Shown one piece after another: positions 1 to 8,792 of a DNA stretch of 64,000 nucleotides. The stretch spans positions 1 through 64,000 of the forward strand of contig JBKBII010000010.1 of assembly GCA_046299415.1 (NCBI GenBank), in the 5' to 3' direction. Below the pieces are notes generated by a model. It ran no database searches. It saw nothing but the letters and a program-made list of their open reading frames with translations, and had not been told where the DNA came from. This stretch comes from JBKBII01 sp046299415 (GTDB taxonomy: Bacteria > Pseudomonadota > Gammaproteobacteria > Ectothiorhodospirales > Ectothiorhodospiraceae). The first letter of the stretch is position 1. Each line of letters starts with the position of its first letter. The position numbers and the translations under genes were made by a program.

Positions 1-213
1 CGCGCATCTTACCCCCTCAATCCTCCTTGTCAACCCTCAAAACACCCTGCTCCCAAAAAAGCCAATACAGAGCACAGGAGAAGCTGTTCCGATTCTCTCG
101 ATCCTATGGATTTGCGGGATTTCCAAGCTTTTTGTGGTCCCGCCCAGGCGGACGAGCCAATAGGCCTTCAGCAACACGGCACACGCCGGTCTGTCGAGTC
201 TAACCGGCAGCCA

Positions 214-2088
214 TCACTGCTCTACCGCGCGTCTCGCTCGAGAGAGTCGGTCCCATTCCGTGAGCCGCAGGATTGGCTCCCAAGGCTGCATTAACCGCCC
301 GACTTCAGCTCGCGGCTGAACTGGGGTCATCGCCAAGGTTTCCAAACGTTCCCGATTCGCGCCGAAACGTTCGCAGAGGAAGTCGATCAATCCAGAGTCG
401 AGTTGAATTTCGTACAGACCCCTTAACTGTGCAGCGAGATGCTCGGCGAGCGGAGCGAGGTCGTCGGGCAGGTCTTTGACAAGAGCTGCGCCCATGCGGG
501 CTTTGTCCTCGGCGCTCATGGCGGTGTGCAACGCACCCGACCAAATCGCTGGCGTTGCGTGGATCGCTCGCTGGATCGCGGGGTGTGTCAGATCAAGGAC
601 TTCATTCAAGATCGTCAATACTGCGAGACCAATCTGCTGAACGTCCCCGCACTCCATGAACTCGCCGGCAATCTTCGCGCCGTGCCCATCTAGAACGATT
701 TGGGTGTGGGTCGCGATTTCCAGAATGCCCTCGGCGATTGAGATGCGTTCGTCGGGCGTCAACGCGATACGCTCTTCAAAGACCTCGATCGCAGCCGATC
801 GAGAGGGCTGTAAAACTCGACGAACTCGCGCAATCACCGCAGCGAGTTTTCCACCACGACGTAACCGTTGCCATCGGATCAACACTGCGTCATACCGCGA
901 AATCGCATCAATCCAATGGTTTCGACTGCGCTGAAACCGACGCAAAGATCGCAGAATCGCGGCGATCCGTTCGGCTGTCGCCGATCCGCGTGGCGCTTTC
1001 TGGTTTAGGATGACCCGTACCTGCTCGAGCACCCGCGAAGCAAGAAGCGAGACCTGCCCACGCATATCGCCGACCGTAATCCTTTTCGGATCAGCGTGGT
1101 GAATTTGTAGCGCGAGATGCCGCAGGTCATTCAGCATGCGTGCCTGAACAACGAGCACTTTGGCACGGTGACGCTCAAGCTCATCCAACAGACGTTCTCG
1201 TTTCCAAATCCCACGAAAACGAAAACGCAGATACCGAATCTCTCGTCCATTGAGTAGCTCGAAACACAGCAACAAAAGTTCCCGAACGTCGGCAATCTCA
1301 GCATCAGCCGGAAAGTCGTTGTCCGCCGCCTGTAGCAGGCGACGCAAGAATCCCTCGCGTCGAGGCAAGCCAGATTCTGTGCTGGGAGCATCGCCCAACA
1401 GGCGCCAACGCAACACATCGGCGCACTCTGGCGATTCGGAATGCGCCCTAGCAAGCGCGGCCAAACGTGCCTCGGTCGAGCTTGCGACCAAATCCTGTAC
1501 ACGGGAATACAGGCCCAGCCGGCGAAAGATCTCGATTTGCTGAGCCGTCTGGGCAAGCGCGGTGTCACCGGTAAGGTCTCGCACCGCAAAAAACAGCGCC
1601 TCGGGCCCGAGATCCAATTCATTCAAAAGTGCACCTGCAGCCATGCGGCGGCGGCGCTCAGGTGGCTCGGAAGCGAGGTCGACGTCGCGAAAAGCGAGCA
1701 GCAAGTCCGGAATCAAGTCAATCGCCGCAAGCAGAGTTTCAGTGTCACGCTGATGGCCGTCACGACGCAGACTGTCCGCAACGACCCGACTAACCACAGC
1801 GATCAACCCGAGAAATAGCGTCAAAAAGGTGAAGTAAACGACGTTTTGCCAAGGAGCAAGCTGGCCAAACCCGATGTAGTACGCCAGTTGCATCGCGATG
1901 AAGGTTGCCGGGCCCGCCACCCACAACACTTGAAGAAAGCTCAATGCCCAAGGCGTGCGCCGAGCATTGTCGACCAACGAGTCGATCGCTCCAGGTGCCT
2001 CGGCGCGAAGTCGCCACTGGCGCTCCGCGGTACGTTCTGCGGTGGCGGATCGACCAGCGCCCCTTTTTTTTTGTTGCCACCACTTCAT
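214..2088 (-). CDS. Unknown two-TM membrane protein with long helical cytoplasmic part
   Basis: I do not recognise the family. From the chosen start the product is 624 aa. A basic, Gln/Lys-rich N-terminus is followed by two hydrophobic segments at about residues 47-73 and 81-101. The rest is long, Arg/Leu/Glu-rich and probably helical, with no catalytic motif I can identify. The frame is open up to a GTG at 2163. I prefer the ATG at 2088 because it overlaps the trmO stop as ATGA and has a GGA-type ribosome binding site. That arrangement implies translational coupling to trmO. Codons 5-9 contain a run of nine A followed by four G, a possible slippage site. The role is unknown; the topology suggests an inner-membrane protein with a large cytoplasmic region. 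Confidence 0.75.
   Translation of the reverse strand: MKWWQQKKRGAGRSATAERTAERQWRLRAEAPGAIDSLVDNARRTPWALSFLQVLWVAGPATFIAMQLAYYIGFGQLAPWQNVVYFTFLTLFLGLIAVVSRVVADSLRRDGHQRDTETLLAAIDLIPDLLLAFRDVDLASEPPERRRRMAAGALLNELDLGPEALFFAVRDLTGDTALAQTAQQIEIFRRLGLYSRVQDLVASSTEARLAALARAHSESPECADVLRWRLLGDAPSTESGLPRREGFLRRLLQAADNDFPADAEIADVRELLLLCFELLNGREIRYLRFRFRGIWKRERLLDELERHRAKVLVVQARMLNDLRHLALQIHHADPKRITVGDMRGQVSLLASRVLEQVRVILNQKAPRGSATAERIAAILRSLRRFQRSRNHWIDAISRYDAVLIRWQRLRRGGKLAAVIARVRRVLQPSRSAAIEVFEERIALTPDERISIAEGILEIATHTQIVLDGHGAKIAGEFMECGDVQQIGLAVLTILNEVLDLTHPAIQRAIHATPAIWSGALHTAMSAEDKARMGAALVKDLPDDLAPLAEHLAAQLRGLYEIQLDSGLIDFLCERFGANRERLETLAMTPVQPRAEVGRLMQPWEPILRLTEWDRLSRARRAVEQ
2062..2074 (-). other. 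A9G4 homopolymer near the start of the membrane-protein gene
   Basis: Read on the minus strand, codons 5-9 of the downstream gene run CAA CAA AAA AAA AGG GGC, giving nine A followed directly by four G. Such tracts are prone to RNA polymerase or ribosome slippage and to indels. Here slippage would change the frame after only a few codons. Whether it is used is inference. Confidence 0.5.
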
Positions 2089-3032
2089 GAGTCGCTTCCG
2101 ACCAGCCCACCTACTTGATGTGGGTCCAGCGAACGGACGCCCATGACCCAAGCCGTTCCACACCCTGAGGCGTGTTTGGTCGCGCGTTCGATCGTCTGCT
2201 CCGAGACATCACTGGTATGAGATTTGAAGGCCGATCGACGCTCACCATTGATGACGCAAAACTTCACTTCGACGTCGCCGTGACAAAGGAAAAACCATCG
2301 CCGTACACCCGAAGGCCGCCCCGCTTGATAGGCCGGCCGAGGATCGAGAGCAATGGCCTGGGATATCGCCCGACGTTCAGCAGGACTTACGCGCGCACCA
2401 CTGCGCCCCCACCAACGCACCCGGAGGCGTGGAATCGGTGGTTGATCCGCGAACCCCGTCGTCGCATCGGGGATCGAATCCGCCCATGGAAGATACGGCT
2501 TGATATCGAAAATCGGTGTGCCATCAACCCAGTCAGCCCCAGCCACACGCAACCGCGGCCCACTCTGGCCCTTCGAAGGCTCGATGCGGATCAAGCGCAC
2601 CACAGAAAGACCCAAACCATTCGGCCGATGTGTCGAACGCGAAGCGAAAACTCCGATGCGACGATTTCCGCCAAGACGCGGCGGACGCACCTTCAACGAT
2701 CGTGTCTGCGCGATGCCTTCGCGAATTCCCAGCATCTCGGACGTCGGCGAGTCTCCGAACGAAATCATTGCCCTAGGAACGCGATGAAAACCAAAAATCA
2801 CCCAAACATGCGAGCACAACTCAAGGCCCTGAATGGCCTCGTCGCGCGCAAACGGACCACAAAGTTCGATGTAGGCCTCGTTATCGACGAGTCCCGCCTG
2901 GCGTGGGATACCGAACTTGTCTCGCCAAGGCGTTCTTGCAACAGCGACGGGGGTAAGCGACAAGTGACCGGTCTCGTCGGCAGTGACAGCGTCGCCCGGT
3001 TCTAAGAGCATTTTGCGTGCATCGTCAATCAT
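2085..3032 (-). CDS. trmO: tRNA (N6-threonylcarbamoyladenosine37-N6)-methyltransferase TrmO (TsaA/YaeB family)
   Basis: TrmO methylates N6 of t6A at position 37 of certain tRNAs using SAM. Family landmarks are visible: the opening TPVAVARTPWRDKFGIPRQ with RQ-G-LV, then STHRPNGLGLSVV, then GTPIFDIKPYLPWAD, and near the end LDPRPAY. The typical fold is about 230 aa. This protein has 315 aa because roughly 60 residues rich in Ser/Gly/Lys follow the normal C-terminal strand. Two starts are possible (ATG 3032 or ATG 3011), and neither has a clear Shine-Dalgarno. The gene is followed by an ATGA-coupled membrane-protein gene and faces the CobW gene across about 400 bp. The tail is either a true extension or the result of a lost stop codon. 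Confidence 0.9.
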   Translation of the reverse strand: MIDDARKMLLEPGDAVTADETGHLSLTPVAVARTPWRDKFGIPRQAGLVDNEAYIELCGPFARDEAIQGLELCSHVWVIFGFHRVPRAMISFGDSPTSEMLGIREGIAQTRSLKVRPPRLGGNRRIGVFASRSTHRPNGLGLSVVRLIRIEPSKGQSGPRLRVAGADWVDGTPIFDIKPYLPWADSIPDATTGFADQPPIPRLRVRWWGRSGARVSPAERRAISQAIALDPRPAYQAGRPSGVRRWFFLCHGDVEVKFCVINGERRSAFKSHTSDVSEQTIERATKHASGCGTAWVMGVRSLDPHQVGGLVGSDS

Positions 3033-3431
3033 CGAAAAACCGTGTTGTCAGGGGCATTTCGATTTGCTCTTCGCGCTGCAGATCCAATCGTGCATTTCCT
3101 CACGAGAAGCCGCCACGCGCACAATTCGGAGCGCCTGTTCCGAAGAGACCCCGAGCGCCCATTCAAACACGAGCCCGTACACTGAGTGCATCATGGAAGT
3201 CCGGGACTCTCATTTCCACTTGGCAAAGCCCGTTCACGCCAACCCGACCGAGTCAATCGTCGCACTTCGAGCAAGGGTCTCGACCCGAGGACTATCGTTC
3301 GGCCAACAGTCGTACCACAGGCCGGCGGCTCAATTACGTCCGAGCCCTCAACAAGCGCCTGCCCTTCCGCCAATCAAAAAAAAGCCATCAAATACAATTT
3401 TGACGAACCCCACCACGAATCGAGGCGATAA
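3033..3431. other. Divergent intergenic region between trmO and the cobW-type gene
   Basis: No convincing gene on either strand. A TACAAT hexamer at 3393-3398 resembles a -10 box reading toward the cobW-type gene, but no matching -35 box is seen. I found no clear Zur-type palindrome. Promoters for both flanking genes must lie here. Confidence 0.4.
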
Positions 3432-4934
3432 ATGCCCCGTGAGTTTCCGGCCCAACCCTCGAACGCGCAGCAAATGAATACGCCAATCAATTCGCGCGAC
3501 GGTGCGACGATACGCACGAAGGTCACCGTCATCACCGGCTTCCTGGGTGTCGGCAAGACCACCGTACTACGCAATCTCTTGCGGAATCGCGGCCTCGAAA
3601 ACCGCCCTCAAACCCGGAGGACGGCCCACAAGCGTGATCAACGCGCGCATCAAGAGTGGGCCGTTCTCGTAAACGAATTCGGCGACCTCGGAATCGATGG
3701 CGACGCGATCAATCTGGATGCCGAACGTCCGGATCGCACATCTAGCGTCACAGTAAAAGAAGTACCGGGCGGATGTCTTTGTTGTGCCACCGCACCGCTG
3801 TTCGAAGTCGCCCTCCATCAACTGCTGCGTCGACGCCCCGCACGACTTCTCATCGAGCCGACCGGCCTCGGTCATCCGTTGGAAATCCTTGAGCGCCTCG
3901 ATAGCTCCGACTATCGCGAGTGGATCGAACGCACCGCAACCTGGACCTTGTTTGATCCACGCCACCTCTCGAGCACACGACACCGTGAGCACCCGATATG
4001 GAACGATCAGATTCATGTCGCCGATATCCTGCTGGCAAGCAAAGCCGATCTGTGCGAGCAAATCCATCGCGATCAAGCTCAACGCTTTTTGTTGGACCAC
4101 CCTCACGCGACCCGTCGCGCATTCATCGAGCATGGACTCGTCGACCCGAACTGGCTAAACCTGCCCCCATCTTCGCGTCGCCGCGCGCTCACACCCGAAG
4201 CCGATCACTTCCTCCAACGGCTTACGATTGCGTCTCATGATCATGAATCGACTTACCATCCCAACCGGGACCAACCAAACCCACACGCGTCGATTGATCA
4301 AAACGTCCAAGCGCAAACCCCAGCATCCAATCACGCAACATCGAACACGAACCCAGTACTGGCCCAAACGGGGCCAGCCGCACTGATCGAAGTTCACCGC
4401 GACGGCGCCGTACTGTTCGAATGGCGTCTTCCCAACGTTCCCGTGCCACGGGAAGCGATCGAGCATTGGATCGAGACCCTGCCAAAAGGCCGACTCAAGC
4501 TCATTGCCCAAACAACCGACGGCTGGTGGCTGCTACAACGCGTGGGGAACGATCCCATCGACGCGACTCGTCTGCGTTCGCAGCCCGCGACCGGCGGCAA
4601 GATCGAGTTCTTTTTTTTCGTGGGAGGCAACGATCAGACGCCCCCCTCGAGCATTGAGGAAGGTGAGCCGTTATCAGCGCCCGAGACCAACGCGGATGGC
4701 TCGCGTGGCGCCGTTCACCGTACGGAGCAACCACACGACGAGGTCCGTGGCATCGAGCCAAAGCGATGGCCCGAAATTAATCTTGACAGAGAAAACGGCA
4801 CCGTGGCGTCCACACCAAAGTGCGGCACGGGGCCAATTTTTCGGAATCACGCCTGGACCGGATCGCTGCGTGCGGGTCTCTCTGAAGCGTTACATGACGC
4901 TTACCGCCGCTGGCCAGTAGCAAAGGGTGATTAA
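3432..4934 (+). CDS. CobW/COG0523 family metallochaperone GTPase
   Basis: G3E GTPases of the CobW/YjiA/ZigA type load zinc, cobalt or other metals onto client proteins. The Walker A motif GFLGVGKT lies at residues 36-43, and the signature metal-binding CLCC at 115-118. NEFGDLGIDG follows the G-domain start, and a TKxD-like ASKAD lies further on. The C-terminal CobW_C domain includes KGRLKLIAQTTDGWWLLQ. The protein is 500 aa, longer than the usual 320-400. Hydrophilic inserts lie between Walker A and the next strand, between the two domains (about 245-320, Asn/His/Gln-rich), and near the C-terminus (about 395-465). A GAGG ribosome binding site lies 6 nt before the ATG. The client metal cannot be told from sequence, since no metal-responsive operator or metalloprotein paralog is adjacent. 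Confidence 0.88.
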   Translation: MPREFPAQPSNAQQMNTPINSRDGATIRTKVTVITGFLGVGKTTVLRNLLRNRGLENRPQTRRTAHKRDQRAHQEWAVLVNEFGDLGIDGDAINLDAERPDRTSSVTVKEVPGGCLCCATAPLFEVALHQLLRRRPARLLIEPTGLGHPLEILERLDSSDYREWIERTATWTLFDPRHLSSTRHREHPIWNDQIHVADILLASKADLCEQIHRDQAQRFLLDHPHATRRAFIEHGLVDPNWLNLPPSSRRRALTPEADHFLQRLTIASHDHESTYHPNRDQPNPHASIDQNVQAQTPASNHATSNTNPVLAQTGPAALIEVHRDGAVLFEWRLPNVPVPREAIEHWIETLPKGRLKLIAQTTDGWWLLQRVGNDPIDATRLRSQPATGGKIEFFFFVGGNDQTPPSSIEEGEPLSAPETNADGSRGAVHRTEQPHDEVRGIEPKRWPEINLDRENGTVASTPKCGTGPIFRNHAWTGSLRAGLSEALHDAYRRWPVAKGD

Positions 4935-5431
4935 CATCGATAGCCAAGATGCCCTTTAAGCCCGATCACCAATAACGAGCGTGCCGACATCGATAACACC
5001 CTTTACGGGCGCTAGACGGTCGCACTCGTGAGCGACGAGACCGCCACTGGATTAAGCAGAAGGGTGAGAAGCCAAACGCGCAATCTGATACGGCCCATGA
5101 CCCATCGTGCCCGGCGCCGGCATTGCAATCGAGTAAGTAGCGATGCCTCACGGGTGCGTTTCAGCCAGCCCGCAGCACGTGCAGGCGAACCGAGATCGCG
5201 AAACCGTAACCCGCGCGTTGGCCTGTAAAACGATAATTCTCGAGATCAGCGTTCCGCGAGAGGCCCCACCCCACAAGCCTCGGCCGTGACGGAACCCTTC
5301 GAGCGAGGCGAAACACCCGGCTTGTACAGAAAGGGCAGTGGACCTTAGCTGTGACCGTTTTGCTCGGAGACCGAACAACGAGGGCTTCCGGAACACTTAG
5401 CAGAAGCGATATGGCGATGTTGACGAAATAG
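4935..5431. other. Non-coding stretch between the cobW-type gene and tRNA-Arg
   Basis: About 500 bp. Short open frames here lack recognisable domains, good ribosome binding sites or coherent composition. It must carry the end of the cobW-type transcript and the 3' trailer of the tRNA. I see no strong terminator hairpin. Confidence 0.4.
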
Positions 5432-5508
5432 TGGCGCGCCCGACAGGATTCGAACCTGTGACCTCAGCCTTCGGAGGGCTGCACTCTATCCATCTGAGCT
5501 ACGGGCGC
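5432..5508 (-). tRNA. tRNA-Arg (anticodon CCG)
   Basis: The minus strand folds as a canonical cloverleaf of 77 nt. Acceptor GCGCCCG pairs with CGGGCGC, followed by discriminator G and an encoded CCA. The D-arm contains TAGCTCAGATGGATAGAG. The anticodon stem CAGCC/GGCTG encloses loop CTCCGAA, giving anticodon CCG (reads CGG, Arg). The T-arm contains GGTTCGAATCC. It lies downstream of the pheST-ihfA-merR cluster, where gammaproteobacteria often carry a tRNA. Confidence 0.96.
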
Positions 5509-5735
5509 GTGGATCGGGATTATACCGCAGAAGAAAATAAAAACAGACGTCGGTTCCGTTGATAACGAAGCCTTTACAAACCCCAGCTAACGTCCCCTTC
5601 AATGTGGACCGGCGAAAACACGTGTCGAGAGTCATTTCGCAAAAAGCGTTGAAAGACCGAACCACGGATCTGGCGTCTGAAAGCCTCGCCGCCACCACCA
5701 GGGCCACTGAGCCACGAGCGGAAGAGCACCCGACG

Positions 5736-6092
5736 TTAACGAAGCGCTTTCAAGATACCCTCGAGTTCGTGAATCACATCATCTATCACCAAGCGTGTCC
5801 GATCCGCATCGTCCCGTGCCGACTCTCCGGAAAGCTTCTGCCGAGCCCCCTGAATCGTGTAGCCGTGCTCATAAAGCAGTGATCGAATCTGACGAATCAG
5901 CAACAGATCTTGGCGCTGGTAGTATCGCCGCGAGCCCCGCCGTTTGACGGGGTCAAGCATCTCGAACTCTTGTTCCCAATAGCGCAGAACATGTGGCTTG
6001 ACGCCGCACAGTTCCGACGCCTCTCCGATCGTGAAATAACGCTTTCCGGGAATCGGCGGAAGATCTTCACGCTGCTCACTGGCGTCCAGCAT
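5736..6092 (-). CDS. MerR-family transcriptional regulator
   Basis: Small winged-helix regulator of 118 aa. The MerR helix-turn-helix is obvious: RYFTIGEASELCGVKPHVL then RYWEQEF, followed by RRGSRRYY (wing) and a short dimerisation helix. It has no C-terminal effector domain or metal-binding cysteine cluster, unlike MerR, CueR or SoxR. This effectorless type is the usual gene downstream of ihfA in gammaproteobacteria, and its target is not established. The ATG at 6092 overlaps the end of ihfA by 17 nt, so the two are surely co-transcribed. It is followed by a 227 bp spacer and tRNA-Arg. Confidence 0.92.
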   Translation of the reverse strand: MLDASEQREDLPPIPGKRYFTIGEASELCGVKPHVLRYWEQEFEMLDPVKRRGSRRYYQRQDLLLIRQIRSLLYEHGYTIQGARQKLSGESARDDADRTRLVIDDVIHELEGILKALR

Positions 6093-6375
6093 ACGCGTCC
6101 ACCCGCTCCTTCAAATGTTGACCCAAGCGAAACGTCACCACTCGACGTGCCGACACCGGGATCTCTTCGCCGGTCTTTGGATTACGGCCCGGCCGCTCCG
6201 ACTTGTCGCGCAAGATAAAGTGCCCGAAGCCCGAGAGCTTGACGTTATCGCCCGATTCAAGCGCACGGCTAATCTCTTCGAAAAATGCTTCGACGAATTC
6301 TTTCGATTCGCGTTTGTTAAGGCCCAACTCGTCGTACAACGCCAGCGCGAGTTCAGCTTTAGTAATCGTCGCCAT
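6076..6375 (-). CDS. ihfA: Integration host factor subunit alpha
   Basis: IHF-alpha pairs with IHF-beta to bind and sharply bend DNA at sites used in transcription, replication and recombination. The 99 aa product shows the DNABII fold. Helices with LTKAEL-like MATITKAELALALYDELGL come first, then SGFGHF, then the beta-arm RPGRNPKTGEEIPV whose Pro intercalates into DNA. The start is ATG 6375, with AGGAG just upstream, 3 nt after the pheT stop. A TTG further upstream (6381) is unlikely. The order pheS-pheT-ihfA-merR is classical. The beta subunit is not in this window. Confidence 0.97.
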   Translation of the reverse strand: MATITKAELALALYDELGLNKRESKEFVEAFFEEISRALESGDNVKLSGFGHFILRDKSERPGRNPKTGEEIPVSARRVVTFRLGQHLKERVDAYAGRQ

Positions 6376-6377
6376 GA

Positions 6378-8792
6378 TCAACTCCTGCGCACCGCTGCAA
6401 AACGACTGACAAGAATATTTTCCACAGACAATGCGGCCTCAACCGCGTCTTCAACGGTAAGCGTGCGCGTGAAATCTCTGAAAATCAAGCGGAACGCAAC
6501 GCTTTTGCGCCCACCCCCGAGCGCATCTCCACGAAAAACGTCAAACAGTTCGACAGACTCCAAGTAGGGCACACCGGCATCACGAACCGCGTCGAGCATT
6601 TCACCCACGGCCACCGCCTCATCGACTACAACTGCGAGATCGCGTGAAACCGACGGGAAGAGCGACGACGGCCGAACCTTCGCCGGATCGACGGACAGGA
6701 GCGGTTCGAGATCGAGACTCCAAAGTAACACGCCCTCAAGATCAAGCGTCTGTGCATGCGCCGGATGCAAAGCACCAATCCATCCGAGAGTCCAATCGTC
6801 AGATGAACGAACAATCCGTGCCGTTTGCCCCGGATGCAAAGCAGGGTGCTTGTCAGCGACGAAACACACCGCACCGAGCGCATCCAGAAGGGGCTCAATC
6901 CGTCCTTTCAGCTCGATGAAATCGAACTGTCTGACAGGTCGCTGTTCTTCAAAATGAAGCGGATCGACGCGCCCACGCACCAGACCACCCACTCGTTCGA
7001 CAATGACCAGATCATCGCCACGACCTTCGAAACACTGACCGATCTCAAAGATCGCGAGATCATGCCGACCCCGCGAAGCATTCAACCGTGCCACTTCGAT
7101 TAATCCCGGCCAGTGACTCGGTCGCATCGAAGAAAGATCGAGAGAAATTGGATTGCTCAAACTCTCGTTGACGATATCTGGATGCAGCCGCGCCACCGCC
7201 TCCGGTGCCTGAAAACTGAACGTCACGACCTCACTGCAACCCTGCGCCACCAGTCGGTTACGCAGCTCGCGCTCGGCAATGGTGCGACGATCAACGATCG
7301 GCGCAACTTCGTTCACCAGCCGAATCGGCAGCCGATCGTAGCCGTGTAGACGAGCAACCTCTTCGATCAAATCTTCTTCGAGTGCAATATCAAAGCGATG
7401 AGCAGGTGCTCGCACCCGCCACCCTCGTATCGTCTCGCCATCGTGATCGAACCCGTCGAGCCCTTCCTTAACCTCGCAACCAAGGCGCGTCAAGCAATCA
7501 GCCACCGAATCATCGAGCCCCTCGGTTCCGAGAACGGCGTCAACCCGACCGGCTCGCAAGACAATCGCTTCTTGTCGATGAGGATTTGCTGCTGTTCCGG
7601 AAATGACGATCGGGCCGGCGGCGCCACCGGCAAGCTTGATCAACAGATCGGTTGCGAACTCGATTGCCGGGAGCGGCAGCGTCGGGTCGACACCGCGCTC
7701 GAACCGATGCGAAGCATCGGTGTGCAGTCCGTGCGCTCGCGCCCGACCAACAATCGCTTGAGGTCGGAAATGCGCCGATTCGAGTACCACACTCGTCGTC
7801 GACTCGCTCACGGCACTGTGGGCGCCGCCCATAATACCCGCCAAAGCGACAGGCCCTTGATTATCCGCGATCACAAGATCTTGAGGCACGAGTTTGATCT
7901 CGCGCCCATCGAGCAGAACCAGCTGCTCGCCAGCGCGCGCGAAACGCACACTCAACGTACCGTGAATCCGGTCAGCGTCGAAGGCGTGTAGAGGTTGCCC
8001 CATTTCAAGCAACACGTAATTCGTCACATCGACCGGAACCGAAACGCTGCGCAGGCCTGCTCGACGCAGACGCTCACGCAACCACAGCGGAGATCTCGCC
8101 TGAGCGTCGATCTCACTGACCCGTCGTGCGCAATAAAACGGGCAAGCCTCGTCCGCGACGCGTTCAACCTCGACGCTCTCCGCCGTTTCGGTCAGCACAT
8201 CCGTCGCGGCTGGATATCGCAACGCCCGGCCAGTCAACGCGGCGACTTCGCGCGCCACCCCCAATATGCTCAGGCAATCCGCGCGATTCGGCGTCAGGCC
8301 GAGTTCTAGAACTTTGTCATCAAGCCCCATGTACTCGCGCAGCGACGCACCCAACGGAGCGTCCTCCGGCAGAACCAACAATCCTTCGTGGTCGTCACCC
8401 AAGCCGAGCTCACGTGCTGAACACAGCATGCCAGCGGACTCAACGCCACGAATCTTCGACTTCGCAATCTGCACCCCTCCCGGCAACTCGGCCCCTATCA
8501 GAGCGCAGGGGACGCGCAAGCCAGCTGCTGCATTCGGCGCACCGCAGACGATTGTCAATGCCTGATCGCATCCGGATCCAGCATCGATCGCCACTTGACA
8601 CACGCGCAAACGCTCAGCGTCCGGGTGAGGCTCGACGCTGATAATTCGTGCGACAACAACCTTGTCAAAGGGCGGCGCGACCGATTCGAGAGCATCGAGC
8701 TCGAGCCCGGCCATCGTAAGCATCGCGCCCAGTTGCTCGGGTGTCTCGTCGATGTCGACAAAACGACGCAAAGCTTCCAACGACACCCTCAT
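6378..8792 (-). CDS. pheT: Phenylalanyl-tRNA synthetase beta subunit
   Basis: Beta chain of the (alpha beta)2 enzyme that charges tRNA-Phe. It carries the editing site and the tRNA-recognition modules. The 804 aa product has the expected size and order: the N-terminal EMAP/tRNA-bind domain (PFDKVVVARIISVEPHPDA), the B3/B4 editing region, the B5 domain, the catalytic-like core, and a C-terminal anticodon-binding FDX-ACB domain (RPSSLFPSVSRDLAVVVD through RLIFRDFTRTLTVEDA). The ATG overlaps the pheS stop as ATGA, so translation is coupled. No truncation or missing block is visible. Confidence 0.97.
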   Translation of the reverse strand: MRVSLEALRRFVDIDETPEQLGAMLTMAGLELDALESVAPPFDKVVVARIISVEPHPDAERLRVCQVAIDAGSGCDQALTIVCGAPNAAAGLRVPCALIGAELPGGVQIAKSKIRGVESAGMLCSARELGLGDDHEGLLVLPEDAPLGASLREYMGLDDKVLELGLTPNRADCLSILGVAREVAALTGRALRYPAATDVLTETAESVEVERVADEACPFYCARRVSEIDAQARSPLWLRERLRRAGLRSVSVPVDVTNYVLLEMGQPLHAFDADRIHGTLSVRFARAGEQLVLLDGREIKLVPQDLVIADNQGPVALAGIMGGAHSAVSESTTSVVLESAHFRPQAIVGRARAHGLHTDASHRFERGVDPTLPLPAIEFATDLLIKLAGGAAGPIVISGTAANPHRQEAIVLRAGRVDAVLGTEGLDDSVADCLTRLGCEVKEGLDGFDHDGETIRGWRVRAPAHRFDIALEEDLIEEVARLHGYDRLPIRLVNEVAPIVDRRTIAERELRNRLVAQGCSEVVTFSFQAPEAVARLHPDIVNESLSNPISLDLSSMRPSHWPGLIEVARLNASRGRHDLAIFEIGQCFEGRGDDLVIVERVGGLVRGRVDPLHFEEQRPVRQFDFIELKGRIEPLLDALGAVCFVADKHPALHPGQTARIVRSSDDWTLGWIGALHPAHAQTLDLEGVLLWSLDLEPLLSVDPAKVRPSSLFPSVSRDLAVVVDEAVAVGEMLDAVRDAGVPYLESVELFDVFRGDALGGGRKSVAFRLIFRDFTRTLTVEDAVEAALSVENILVSRFAAVRRS

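Noticed and set aside
1..213. Coding sequence at the left edge
   Set aside because: Short frames only, without a recognisable product; treated as the 3' flank of the first gene.
3380..3432. Zur-type operator before the cobW-type gene
   Set aside because: No AT-rich palindrome of the expected form; only an isolated -10-like hexamer.
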